From Rattus norvegicus (Eukaryota > Chordata > Mammalia > Rodentia > Muridae), in assembly GCF_036323735.1 (NCBI RefSeq), contig NC_086037.1, positions 58,358,002 to 58,422,001 of the forward strand: 64,000 nt of DNA, given 5' to 3'. The position numbers and the translations under genes are program-made. The notes beneath the pieces are model-generated. The model was not told the DNA's origin. It saw only the letters and a program-made list of their open reading frames with translations, and made no database searches. Shown piece after piece: positions 34,826 through 45,410 of this stretch (the first letter of the stretch is position 1; each line of letters begins with the position of its first letter).

Positions 34826-35225
34826 ACACACACAAAAAAACACAACTATACATACACACATACACATGTACACACCAACACGAATAACACACACATACAC
34901 ACACATGAACTCACAGACACACATACATAAACATGTAACACACCGACATACACAGACACACATACATACACATGAACACACCAACACACACATATACAGA
35001 CACTTATACACATATAACACACACATACACACACATGAACTCACAGACACACATACATAAACATGTCACACACAGACATACACAGACACACACATAAACA
35101 CACATAATACATACATACACATAAACACACAGACACACACACATATATAGACACAGATACACATAGAGGTACACACACTCGCACACACTCACACACGCAC
35201 ACACTCACACATGCACACATAGGGC
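34826..35225. repeat. CA-rich array with a 130-bp tandem duplication
   Basis: About 400 bp of cacaca/cataca/acacatga words. The block starting 'ataacacacacatacacaca' at 34884 recurs at 35014, exactly 130 bp later, and the match continues through 'catgaactcacagacacaca' and 'tacataaacatgt' for over 75 bp with few differences. This shows unit duplication above the dinucleotide level. Frames across it on both strands are compositional artefacts. Confidence 0.92.
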
Positions 35226-35666
35226 AATGTCAAATCTTTTTTTTTTCTTTTGTACCTCTTGTTGAGAAGTGGGTCCAAGTCCCTACATTTGAATCTTGTT
35301 CTGCATTTGCTTGGCCAATAGGAGCAATGCTTTCCAACATTCCATCTAAAGAATCAAGAGGCCACAGAAGTGGTCCTCTCTAGGGCTCACTCTTGAAAGT
35401 CAGCCACAGTACTCCAGAAGAAATAGTTGCAGAAGGAAACCCATGCAGGGAGAACATGAGATCTATAGCTTTCGTGTCCACCTGAGCTCTGAGACACCAG
35501 ACAGGACTAGGTGGGACCACACTGTTGGCCATGTGAGTGAGGCATCTGTGAATATTCCCTGTCATCACCAGTCTGGTTCCCTGGCCTCACAATGTATGCA
35601 TAATGTATGGAGCTCAGTCTAGTGTATGAGCTTGACCGTTGTGTTTAAAGCCATCCATTGAGTAGT
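35226..35666. other. Unique sequence, nothing recognised
   Basis: No recognised feature. Confidence 0.45.
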
Positions 35667-35671
35667 AGGAG

Positions 35672-36071
35672 TGTATTAATTACGATTCTCACTGCTTTGT
35701 CTAAATACCGGACAAAAGCAACTTCAGGAAGGGTTTGGGCTTATCATTCCAGGGTTCAGCTCATCGTGGAGCAGGAAGACAGTCATGGCAGCAGGACATA
35801 AGGCAGGAGTCACACTACAGCTGGAGTCAGGGAACAGACAGACTGAAAGCTGGTGCTAAGCTTTCAACTTTTTATTTTCTCTTTTCTTTTTCTTTTTTTT
35901 TTCCTTTTTCAGTCCAAAAATTCACATATAGGATGGTGTCGTTCCCAGTTAAGGTGACTCTTCTTGTGTCGGTTAACCTAATATAGAAATTTCATCACAG
36001 ATATGCCCTCAGGTTTGTCTCGTATGTGAGCCTAGATCCTGTCAAGCTGACAATCAACACCAGCCATTGCA
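35672..36071 (-). mobile_element. MaLR/ERVL-like solo LTR, minus strand
   Basis: The element starts TGTATTAATT and ends CCATTGCA (TG...CA). It is flanked by perfect 5-bp duplications aggag (35667-35671 and 36072-36076). The text includes 'ggacaaaagcaacttcagga', 'atcctgtcaagctgacaatc' and 'aacaccagccattgca', shared with the elements near 3.4, 11.4, 38.0 and 47.7 kb. A T/C-rich run at 35868-35910 lies inside. The 5-bp duplication is the length used by ERVL/MaLR elements. Confidence 0.82.
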
Positions 36072-36076
36072 AGGAG

Positions 36077-36485
36077 ACCCTGTCATGCAAATTAGGCCTG
36101 ACCAGAATACCCAGAGGCACAAACCTTTGCTTCTTTCTCTCAGAGTGAACATACAAGCTCACTCAATCACCTTTTCATACCATTCTAAGTGTCCAACAAC
36201 TATACGAAGCAAATTATAGCTGTGCTATAAATATTTATGAACTAATTGAATAACACTTTGCAAGTAGATAAATAGTACAAAGGACTTAAGTATCTTTCAG
36301 AAGTGAGTCTTAGGCTGAACTGTAAATAAAAGATTTTCATATCAAAGCTTAATGCATTATCTATCGGAAGCCACAGAAAGGAGTCTCTTTACAGTAAGCA
36401 AAATCCAATTCTTTTACTCATGGAATCAGGTGATGACTAGAAGTGAATACTTTCACAGTTTTTTTAAAAAAATAAATGTTACAGA
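36077..36485. other. Unique sequence, nothing recognised
   Basis: Short unique stretch between an LTR and a SINE. Confidence 0.45.
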
Positions 36486-36690
36486 CTGCCAAGATGGCTC
36501 AGTGGTTATGAACACTTATTGCTCTTGCAGAAGGCCCATGCTCAGTTCCCAGCACCCATGTGAGGAGACTCCCAACTGCTTGTAACTCCAGTTCCAGGGG
36601 ATCTGAAGACCTCTTCTGACCTCTACAAGCACTGTACTCACAGACACACATAAACCCATAATGAGAAAGAACTTATTTTAACTAAATAAG
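36486..36690 (+). mobile_element. B3-type SINE, plus strand
   Basis: 'gccaagatggctcagtggtt', 'attgctcttgcagaaggccc', 'agttcccagcacccatgtga' and 'gtaactccagttccagggga' are B3 landmarks in order, ending in an A/T-rich tail. Confidence 0.9.
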
Positions 36691-37802
36691 CATGTTAAAA
36701 CTGCTTGGAAAGATGGGCGTTTAAATACAGAGAGGTGATGGCTTTAAAGAGAGGTTCTTGGAATAAAAGAAGCAAACTGCCTTCCTCCCTACTCTACTGC
36801 CCATTCCTCATGGTGAATTGCATTACCTTCATGATTGTCAATGCCATTAATATAGATCTAATAGGAGAATTCACCTAAATGTAGCAGCCGGTGCCTTTAT
36901 CATAAAATTATGACGATTTTAAGCTGACATTTATTACCCAAATCATATATTGGTGGCAAAAAATATGTACTTTTCTACAGTTGCTGAACAATTCAGCCTC
37001 AAGTTCTTGTCCTTCAAGAGCTCCAATTTTATATAATAGAAAAATTCATTGTGAATTATCTAGATGTGTCGTGCCAAATGAACTATAATGTCTCAAGTTC
37101 CAGATTTGCACAGAGAAAAGAATTGCACATCTGGATACCCAGTCCCACCAGCATTGAGAAACCTTTCTGGGAAAGTATGGTTGTAGGACATGGGAAGGGG
37201 GGTAAGGCTATAAAATACTCCCTGGTTAGCCTTTTACCCTTGGAGCTTCTGGCTTGTCACTACCACAGTTCCAGGAAGGAGTTTGCAACTGGCTTTTGCT
37301 CAGTGCTTGGTAGTTAAGTGGGAAGACGGTAAAGGGAGCTTAGACATCTGTCTCTGAGGTTTGAGCGCTGCTTGGGGACACTAAATCCTTCACAAGTTCA
37401 GCACTTTTCTACTTACATAAGAGCTAGGAAATTAGTTAATATGGCACTTTAGCTTCTTTTCCATTATAACTGAAATTTTTCTCTGGGTATAAAATTTCAG
37501 GGTAGTGACCCTTTCCCTCCTGGTTTCCTGTTTCCCTCTGTGAGTTATATACATTGCAGCCAAAATTGCAAGGTCTCAATGACCAAGCATTTTATCCATT
37601 CATTTATGCATCTAACCTATAACTGGAAAAGCGGGTATCATTTTATATATTCCACTGAGCACTAAAAAATTATGCAAGCATAAGACAAATAAAAATTAGT
37701 TCTTGCTTTCAGCCAAGGAGCCAAACTGCTGTAGAATAGCTTAGTTTCTACCAAAGCAGCAGATCTACCCCTTTCTTATTAGTAGAACATAAATTCTGGA
37801 GC
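36691..37802. other. Unique sequence, nothing recognised
   Basis: About 1.1 kb without a recognised feature. The 88-codon frame at 37051-37317 has no known domain. Confidence 0.45.
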
Positions 37803-38360
37803 TGGGAGCATCATTTAGTTGACTGGGTGCTTTCCTAGCCTACATGAAGCTCTGAGTTCAATCCCCAGTACCATATTAAACCTTGTGTGGCATCACATAC
37901 ATATAGCAGTTGGGAGGTAGAGGCAGAAGGAGCAGAAGTTTGAAGTCATCTGTCTTGGGGTTTTACTGCTGTGAAGAGATACCGTGACCAAGGCAACTCT
38001 TCTAAAGGACAACATTTAGCTGGGGCTGGCTTACAAGGTTCTGAGGTTCAATCCATTATCATCAAGGCGGGAACATGACAGCATATAGGCAGACGTGAGG
38101 CTGGAGGGGCTGATGGTTCCACCTCCTGTCCCAAAGCAGCTAGGAGAAGACTGGCTTAGAGGCAGCTAGGATGATGGTCTTAAAACCCAGGCCCACAGTG
38201 ACAAATCTACTCCAACAAGGCCATACCCGCAGCAACATGGCCACACCTCCTAATAGTACCACTCCCTGAGCCAAGCATATACTCTCACACCATCCTTGAT
38301 TATACAGAGAGCTCAAGGCCAGCCTGGACTACATAATACTTTCTCAAGACAAATGAGAAC
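37803..38360 (+). mobile_element. B4-type SINE (ID-B1 fusion), interrupted by an LTR
   Basis: The left part (37803-37950) has an ID-like head ('ctctgagttcaatccccagt') joined to a B1-like body ('gttgggaggtagaggcagaa'). The body resumes at 38295 ('cttgattatacagagagctc', 'aaggccagcctggactacat', 'actttctcaagaca'). Joining the two parts restores B4 order, so the intervening LTR entered after the SINE. Confidence 0.8.
37951..38289 (-). mobile_element. MaLR/ERVL-like solo LTR inside a B4 SINE, minus strand
   Basis: Starts TGTCTTGGGG and ends CTCTCACA (TG...CA). The interior 'gctgtgaagagataccgtga', 'ccaaggcaactcttctaaag', 'ttcaatccattatcatcaag' and 'ggccacacctcctaatagta' is a very common rodent repeat. 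Flanks are tcatc (37946-37950) and ccatc (38290-38294), a 5-bp duplication with one mismatch. Confidence 0.82.
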
Positions 38361-38893
38361 TTACATTTTTATTCAGAGTAGCATTGAATCACCCTATGGA
38401 GAGTGACCTATGCTTTTCCCAACCTTCCTTTGTCCCATAAGCATGTTTTCAGGCTGTTCTAGTTATGAGCTCTCCTTCTGCCCAGGAGGTGGAAGGAAAA
38501 AGAGTCTAGAGGAAGGAGGGTCTTTTCTGCTTTGTAACTTTCCAAACTGTCGGAGGCAGAATGTACCTAAGTACATGGTTTTGTAGCCATCTTGTGGCCA
38601 TAGAACAGCAAGCACTGGATGGTAAAAATGGAAGATGCTAAGCGGACTGACAAACAAGTCTATCGTTCCATGTTGTCAGCCACTCATTCTGGAACCCTAG
38701 GGCTTTCATTCATTCCATTGCATTCTAAAAGCACTGATTAAATTGTCCTACTGGTTGACCCCTGAGCAATTCAGAGGAGGTTTCATATATACAATAAGTG
38801 ATATTTATATTTCATTACTCTGTATCAAATATTGAAATTGTTGTTTATACCTGCCTTGTGTGCTTTTCTGATTACATAGATGCCTGAGGCCTC

Positions 38894-38898
<5 letters not shown>
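38361..38898. other. Unique sequence, nothing recognised
   Basis: No recognised feature. Confidence 0.45.
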
Positions 38899-38956
<58 letters not shown>

Positions 38957-39210
38957 GTGTGTGTGTGTGTTCTATGTGTGTGTGTTTGTGTGTGTGTTTC
39001 TTTCTCTCTGTGTGTATCTCTCTATCTTTGACTCTGTGTCTCTATCTTTTTTTCTTTTATCTCTGTGTCTCTCTCTTTGTCTCTGTCTCTGTGTCTCTGA
39101 CTCTTTCCTTGTCCTTTTGTGTCTATATCTCTTTCCTTGTCTCTGTATCTCTCTGTGTCTCTGTGTCTCTGTTCCTCTGTATTTCTCTCTGTGTGACTGT
39201 CTCCCTTTCG
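38899..39210. repeat. (CT)n followed by degenerate CTGTGT pyrimidine-rich array
   Basis: About 50 bp of pure CT pass into roughly 260 bp of irregular tctctgtgtctct words. Frames of 116 and 121 codons made of Ser/Leu/Cys/Val arise purely from this composition. Confidence 0.93.
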
Positions 39211-39344
39211 GCTGGCATTCCTCAGTGTAGATTTTTAAAAAAAAAAAAAAAGTCTTGCTTGGGAATTAGCAAAGTCTTCTTGGATTTAGAGGATTCAACT
39301 TTTTATCAAATTTGGGGAATTTGAACGCTGAAGCAATGAATCAG

Positions 39345-39525
39345 CTTTGTAAAAAAGCATTCCTGCTCTTGCAGAGGACCAGGCCTATGTTCCCAACACT
39401 CCAGGAGGGTGGCTTATTGCCATCTCTAACAGGGGATCTGGTGCTCTCTTTTTTTCCTTCATGAACACACATTAACATATGTGCATACTCACAGATGAAC
39501 ACATAAAAACAATCCTTTAAGTTTT
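39345..39525 (+). mobile_element. B3-type SINE, plus strand
   Basis: 'gcattcctgctcttgcagag', 'gttcccaacactccaggagg' and 'aggggatctggtgctctctt' show a diverged B3 lacking its first bases. The tail carries 'cacataaaaacaatc'. Confidence 0.7.
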
Positions 39526-39700
39526 GGGCATTTGCAGCCATTTCTTCTTCAACTCTGGTCTTTTCTCTCCTTTCTCGGTGATGTAACTCAAGCCTTTAGA
39601 CTTCTGTCTTTATCTTCATACAACTTTCCTCCTGTTTCTCACACTATAAATCCTCTGTTGACCTAATTTTATGGTCTCTGATTCTTCTGCCTGCTCAGAT

Positions 39701-39707
39701 CAGGTCT

Positions 39708-39764
<57 letters not shown>

Positions 39765-39772
39765 TAGACCTG
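39701..39772. repeat. (AT)n with flanking inverted arms
   Basis: About 26 AT units (39711-39763) are bracketed by caggtct (39701-39707) and its exact complement agacctg (39766-39772). The whole is therefore a near-perfect palindrome able to extrude as a cruciform. Confidence 0.93.
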
Positions 39773-40693
39773 CTTTACTGTACTTTTTGACTCTACAGTT
39801 TGTATTTGGTTCTACTCTACACTGCTTTATTTTTTTTCTGCTCTACTTAGCAAAATCCCAATTTAGCAACTTATATGTGGCTCGCTTTAGTTCTAAGACA
39901 CGTTGATTATGAGAGACAATACAACTTTTTCTGGTTACCCAGCACCTGAGCTTCCTTGGGAACTGAAGGCTTTTCTTTCCTGTTGCTCTCCTCTTTCTTC
40001 ATAAGTCTCATAATTGCATCCCAGAAGATGCAACACAATGTGTCAGTTCTAGAAAGAAGCTATGTGCCCTCTTCCCCAGATTTGCTGGTGTCTCTACATA
40101 TTTAATGACTCCCCTGATTAATGCCATGAGGTCTATATTCTTTGCCATATCCTATCACATATATCAGGTACCTTGACGCAGTGCAGAAGTAATGGAAATG
40201 ACTGGGGGAGAGCTCCTTCAGAGATACCTTCAGACAATGAGTTCTGATATTTATTGTAGCAAAACCAGAAACCATCAAAATGAATGGTTCTGATATAATT
40301 TTCTGAACCTAGAATCATTGTCTGATATTGTAAAATAAATACCAGTTTGTCTATGCCAGCAGGCAGTTCCTAAAATTTCATAATATATGGATGGCATAAG
40401 TGGTTTTCGTGTGTGCGCTATAATGAGTTGACCGGGAACTACTAGGAAAATGGGTGACAGGAGCATGTGACATAAAAATCCAAGGCAGGATTGACTGTTA
40501 GAATTTACACTCTCTCAAACCAGTGTCCTGAGAAAGAAAACAAGTGATATTTTAGTTGATAACCAATGCCAGTGTTGGAGTCAGTTATAGCTATTTATTG
40601 ACACCTGTCTACAAAACCAAAAGCATTAATTGTGAGATGTTTCAGATTACTAGAAGGGGAATGTTTTCAATAGGAATTGATATTTCACACACA

Positions 40694-40727
40694 CAAGAGA
40701 GAGAGAGAGAAAGAGAGAGAGAGAGTC
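40694..40727. repeat. (GA)n microsatellite
   Basis: About 17 GA units with one AAA interruption. Confidence 0.93.
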
Positions 40728-40794
40728 AGAAGCCTTTGTACAATTCTACATGAGAAAAATCAAGTTTATGTTCTCCTTCAAGAAGGCTTACTTT

Positions 40795-41080
40795 TATTTA
40801 CTTAATTTTTTATTTGTTTATTTATGATTTTTGTTTGTTTATATGTGTGAGCATCCATGTGTGTATGTGTTTGGTTGTGACAATATAGGTGTGTTTTGTG
40901 TGTGTGTGTGTGTGTGTGTGCATGCACACGCGCGTTCACATACATGCGTATGCATTTGTGTGAGTGAGTGTGGATGCCCACAGAAAGCACATTACAAATG
41001 GTTGCAAGACTGGGTCCTGAGAATTAAACTCACGTCCTCTAAAAGACAAGCAGCAATCATTCTTAACCACTGAGCAGCCC
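40795..41080 (-). mobile_element. B3-type SINE with TG-rich tail, minus strand
   Basis: 'gatgcccacagaaagcacat', 'acaaatggttgcaagactgg', 'gtcctgagaattaaactcac' and 'cattcttaaccactgagca' are reverse-complement B3 landmarks. A TG-rich tail with a (GT)n run (40895-40922) and a TTTA-rich end lie on the left. Confidence 0.72.
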
Positions 41081-41339
41081 TATTTGATTTAAGAATGTGT
41101 TTTTTTCTTAAAAATCACAATTTGAAGACTTAGAACACAGTGCAAAGTAAAAAGACAAAATGAAAACTGCGTTTGGTTTAACTTCAATTTTATGAAACAT
41201 GCATGCACCAAAAGAAAACAGACTAAAAGGAAAAAGTGTTACTACTTATCATTTGGTCAATGGGAACGGGGCAGTTTTCTGTACCATACTCCTCTGCAAG
41301 TTCATAACTGTTGTGGTAAATATTTAAAAAATAGGGTAA

Positions 41340-41735
41340 TCTTTTATCCTGTGCTAGCACCGACACTCGTAGGGCCACATAGCACTGTGGGGTACTTTCA
41401 TTTCAGCAACTCCACACTGCCCCCAAGTGCTCTCAGACTCAGGCAAGGTGCCACACTGGTCCCTAGAGTCAGTCCCAGCACTCGTGGGGCCATATGGAAC
41501 TAACCATAATTTATCTCTGGTTAGTATCTTTCCCAGTGGCTCTCTACTAGCTACGAACTCTCTGATTCCACCTACCCAGTAAAATCAAGACTCAACAAAC
41601 AGCAACCCAATAATTAAATTCTCAATCCATAATACATCCACACAATAAACTCACAACCAATTGATAAGGATATAACCGATCCCCTAGATAAGATTAATTG
41701 TCCTATAGAAATCCATCCCTTAAGAAATATTCAAG
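41340..41735 (-). mobile_element. Unassigned dispersed repeat, LTR-like, minus strand
   Basis: The reverse complement contains 'gaatatttcttaagggatgg' + 'atttctatagg' and 'atccttatcaattggttgtg' + 'agtttattgtgtgg'. These match 'gaatattccttaagggatgg' + 'attttatagg' and 'atcattatcaattggttgtg' + 'agtggattgtgcag' at 58217-58322 on the plus strand, so the two regions are copies of one family. The family is not identified. Internal direct repeats (acactcgtagggccacatag near 41363 and gcactcgtggggccatatgg near 41478) are about 117 bp apart. Confidence 0.65.
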
Positions 41736-42439
41736 CAACCTGTATCTATGTAGAGATGTATGGCAACAGGTCGTTTACTTCTGCACCCATGTTGCTTCTC
41801 CTCCTTTCTGCCTCTCCCTTGGCTTCAAAACTTTGTTCCCTCCTCCCTTCCATTTTGTCCAGTGACAGGCCTCATTTTATCTTATGGCTGCCTTCGCCTG
41901 CATAATGACACCAACCTACACGTAACTCCTGCTGGAATGTTGTTAGCACCAAAATGCACACTACTGATGCATCTGCAGGCTTTACACTTTTCCCTTAATC
42001 TTTGTTGCAATATGATCTTTCATAACTTCATGTCTAAGCTGGTGCACGAGGACCCGAAGAAGTCACCCATCATCATCCAGCATCGGTCACTCTACCTTAA
42101 ATATCATTCCATAGTGCATCCCCTTCTTCAGAATATCTGGTACCTCCATTGTCCTTTTCTGAAAGTCCCCTGCTCTATCCAGGGCCAGTGTATGCCCAGC
42201 ATAACCCTATATACACACATATCTGTCTATTCATATTCAAATATCCCCCACCTCTGTCATACTTTCACCGTGTCATTTTCTAGAGCAAAACAGCCGTGGA
42301 GACCTTAGGCAATTCACAAAAGCCAATGTGCCCTGTGCACTGCTCATGGGATACATGCCACATGATCATGACTAAGTACTGTCAACTCATAGACCATGAA
42401 TTATACCTGCCTCCAACATCACATCCAATTCTGAAAATG
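41736..42439. other. Unique sequence with a 182-codon open frame
   Basis: The plus frame 41760-42308 is the longest outside L1 and simple repeats. It is rich in Leu, His, Ser and Cys, shows no domain or signal peptide with a mature part that I recognise, and starts beside a dispersed repeat. I do not call it a gene. Confidence 0.4.
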
Positions 42440-42457
42440 TATTTGTTGCATTTTTGC

Positions 42458-42504
<47 letters not shown>

Positions 42505-42655
42505 CTAAATTAGAGGCCAGAAGAAAGCAATGGATCCCCTGAAGTTGGAGTGAAGGCAATTGCAGACTGCAGAACATAGATCCTGAGAACTGAACTCAGG
42601 TCCTCTGCGAACATAGCAAATGCTACTAAGTAATAGCCATTTCTCCAGCCCCAAC
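42440..42655 (-). mobile_element. B3-type SINE with TG tail, minus strand
   Basis: 'taaattagaggccagaagaa', 'ctgagaactgaactcaggtc', 'ctctgcgaacatagcaaatg' and 'ccatttctccagcccc' are reverse-complement B3 landmarks. The tail has become (TG)n at 42461-42503. Confidence 0.85.
42461..42503. repeat. (TG)n microsatellite
   Basis: About 20 uninterrupted TG units in the tail of a minus-strand SINE. Confidence 0.95.
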
Positions 42656-43540
42656 ATATACCTTTGATGGGTATATACACTGACTTGATGCTTGTGAATA
42701 CTGTAAGGTCAGCCCACAAAAGAAAACATTCAGGAATCTCTTATTTGATTAGATTAGACAAAATGCTGACATTTGCCAAGTACAGACACTGGCTATTATA
42801 GTTCATGTTAAAATATAATTTGTTTGTTTGAGCAGAATTCCCCATAATGGAAAATTGTAGAAGGAAACCATACAGAGGTTCAGACTATTTTATGCCTCTC
42901 TGTAACATCACTCTGAAAGGAGAGCAAACTTCTCTCTTCCAAACTGTTCAAATGATCAAAGCTTTCACATATACACCCTCTTTTTTTTTCTGATGTAAAC
43001 TTTTCAGTTTATTCAAAATCCAATGGAAGATATCGTAGAATGTATTTCACGTTAGGCCAACAAAGTACACAGTGATTAACTAGCCTGTAAACGAATTTAG
43101 AATATAAGGAGCTTGATGTGTGACATAATTTTTCAAAATGTAAAGTGAACAGAGCCTTCTGCTCTTTATTTCTTGTCGTTTACATGGTATGACCTCACTG
43201 TGGATCACAAAAATGCTAATGTTAGTGTAGTCAGGATGATTAATTGTCTTATTGTATTTATAAATCATTTTAATTGAATAGGCAATGTCAAGGAAGTTGA
43301 GCCCTCACATTAACTTGGCCCCCCTTCCCCCAAAGGAAATAAGGTGAAAGATTATTTTCACCATGGTAAAATATCATGCTGGCTTTAGCAAACATTTTTT
43401 CAAAGAAAATTATAAACATTTTAAAACTTTTGACCTGTCCTCCAATGAGCCCTATTTAGTTGTCATAAATGTGGAAGCTAATTTTTGAAAAGTCCCATTC
43501 TCTGCTTCGTAACTAGAAAATTTTAGCTCTCGCGGTCTTT
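42656..43540. other. Unique AT-rich sequence, nothing recognised
   Basis: No recognised repeat or gene in about 0.9 kb. Confidence 0.45.
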
Positions 43541-43735
43541 TTAATATTTATTTATTTATTTATTTATTATTTAATGTATATGAGCACACTGTAGCTGTCT
43601 TCATGCACACCAGAAGAGGACATCAGATCCCATTACAGATGGTTGTGAGCCACCATGTGGTTGCTGGGAATTGAACTCAGGACCTCTGGAAGAGCAGTCA
43701 GTGTTCTTAACCGCTGAGCCATCTCTCCAGTCCCA
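43541..43735 (-). mobile_element. B2 SINE, minus strand
   Basis: An almost complete reverse-complement B2: tail 'atatttatttatttatttat', 'gagcacactgtagctgtctt', 'gacatcagatcccattacag', 'atggttgtgagccaccatgt', 'gctgggaattgaactcagga' and head 'gctgagccatctctccagtc'. It is close to consensus. Confidence 0.95.
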
Positions 43736-44088
43736 CTTGCATAGTCTTTCAGTCCCCAAGTATTTCATTCATTGACCCACAACAGAAACACACTAAGAAA
43801 GAGATCCAGTGGCGCACAGGTAGTGCACCCACACCAGGTAGTGTGCCCACGCCATGGCTTCACATGGCTTTCCCACAATGCTTCTGAGTTCTCAGACTCT
43901 ACTTATTTTGCACTTTTCTGTCACCTGAGGTGGCTTTTTACCTTGGACACCAAGTGCCAGAATTTTACCCTCCCAAACACTGGCTTCTTCACTTATTAGA
44001 CAGAGAAAGGGGGAGACAGTATACATCCCCCAGTGAATTATGATTATTAAATGAAATACCACAAAGAAGTGCTCACAATTGCCCCATG
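43736..44088. other. Unique sequence
   Basis: Contains one short imperfect tandem pair (aggtagtgcacccacacc then aggtagtgtgcccacgcc at about 43818-43854). Nothing else is recognised. Confidence 0.5.
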
Positions 44089-44341
44089 CTGTGGTGTGAG
44101 TATGAGATGCTTGCATTATTTTGGTCTGCATCTGGGAGGTTCTGCCACCTTTAGGAGATAGAGCATACTTGGAGGAAGTAACTTGGTGGAGGGTGCTTTT
44201 AAATGTTGCACCTGATCCCCTTGTCTATTTCCTGTCTGCTATGATGTGAACATCTCTTCTTACACATATTTCCACAGCCATGATGTTCTGCCTCCCATGA
44301 GAAACCAAGTGACCATGGGCTGAGCCTTCTGAATCCATAGG

Positions 44342-44383
<42 letters not shown>

Positions 44384-44465
44384 CATACATACATACATAC
44401 ATACATACATACATAGATGATAGATACATAAATACATAGGTGATAGATACATAGGTACATAGATA

Positions 44466-44506
<41 letters not shown>

Positions 44507-44640
44507 CAGACAGACACATGGATCGACAACAAATAGACAGACGGACAGATCTTCCTTCCGTAAGCTGTCATGCCGAGTATTTTGTGAAAGTGGTAAAAAG
44601 ATCTGATTAATAAGACTGCTGGGTTTTTGTCTCAAATTTA
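44089..44640 (+). mobile_element. MaLR-like LTR carrying a GATA/CATA microsatellite, plus strand
   Basis: 'gtgtgagtatgagatgcttg', 'cacctttaggagatagagca', 'ttggaggaagtaacttggtg', 'atttcctgtctgctatgatg' and 'ccatgggctgagccttctga' follow a MaLR-type LTR. After the microsatellite the LTR resumes with 'cttccttccgtaagctgtca' and 'agtattttgtgaaagtggta'. The microsatellite therefore sits just before the usual 3' end. Confidence 0.6.
44340..44518. repeat. (GATA)n(CATA)n compound microsatellite
   Basis: About ten GATA units, then CATA units, then mixed gatacata words and again about twelve GATA units ending in GACA. The three minus-strand Tyr/Leu/Ser/Ile frames here are artefacts. Confidence 0.95.
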
Positions 44641-45247
44641 AGAATCATAACAAATCATTTTTAAATGTCATTAACAATTCTTTTTTTCTTACATGCACTT
44701 TTATCACTAAAGTTTAAAGCTGCTGTCTAAAAGTGCCATGATTCTGTTGGGGACATTTCAACCACACCACCTCTCTCTGACCCACCTGCTTCTATCCTAA
44801 GCTTTCTCATTATCTCCCTCCAAGAGGGAACTGGAGAGCAATCATTCCAGCAATGCACAGCCATCCCCAGGTAAGAACAAAGACGATAAAAAGATAAACA
44901 CGGATCTATGTCCAATGTAGGTGCTTATTTTGGATAAAAAATCACAAAAATCAGACCTGAATCTTGAAAGGGGAGTCAGACGAAGGTAGCCCTGGGTGGA
45001 TATTATCGATATATATTTTATAGATATATACAATTTTCTATGAATAAAAGTATCATTAGAAAAGAAGTACGAATATTCAGATTTCTAAGATAAGAATTAT
45101 TGAGATGAACAAGGGAGGCATTTGTATTACCCTGGGAATACAGTTAGTGTCACAGAATTATACCCTTGATAATTTTAATAAGTATAGTTTTGTAATTCAA
45201 GAGAAGAAAAGTTACTAGAATAAGTTATAAAAACACCAACATTCAGT
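44641..45247. other. Unique sequence, nothing recognised
   Basis: No recognised feature. Confidence 0.45.
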
Positions 45248-45410
45248 GTTAGAGAGTTAGCTCAGAACTTAAGAGCACTGTTTCTCTCGTGGAGAACCCA
45301 GGTTCAGTTCCCGGCTCCCGTAAGTTAGCTCAGAACCACCCATAATTCTAGCTACACAGCATTTTTCATGCATTAGACCCCAAACGCATTACCAAAAATA
45401 TGTAATTTTT
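45248..45410 (+). mobile_element. B2/B3-type SINE, plus strand, diverged
   Basis: 'gttagagagttagctcagaa', 'cttaagagcactgtttctct' and 'gaacccaggttcagttcccg' match a B2/B3 head. The body is degenerate and ends in an A/T-rich tail near 45400. Confidence 0.65.

Larger units (their letters stand above)
39526..40790. other. Unique sequence with AT and GA microsatellites
   Basis: Besides the AT palindrome (39701-39772) and a short GA run (40694-40727) nothing is recognised. Confidence 0.45.

Noticed and set aside
34595..35204. Cys/Val-rich frames and a regularly spaced array that could suggest CRISPR or a Cys-rich protein
   Set aside because: The composition is that of CA/TG microsatellite; there are no unique spacers between identical repeats, and the organism is a mammal.
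44199..44635. Tyr/Leu/Ser/Ile repeat frames that look like membrane segments
   Set aside because: They are translations of the GATA/CATA microsatellite.
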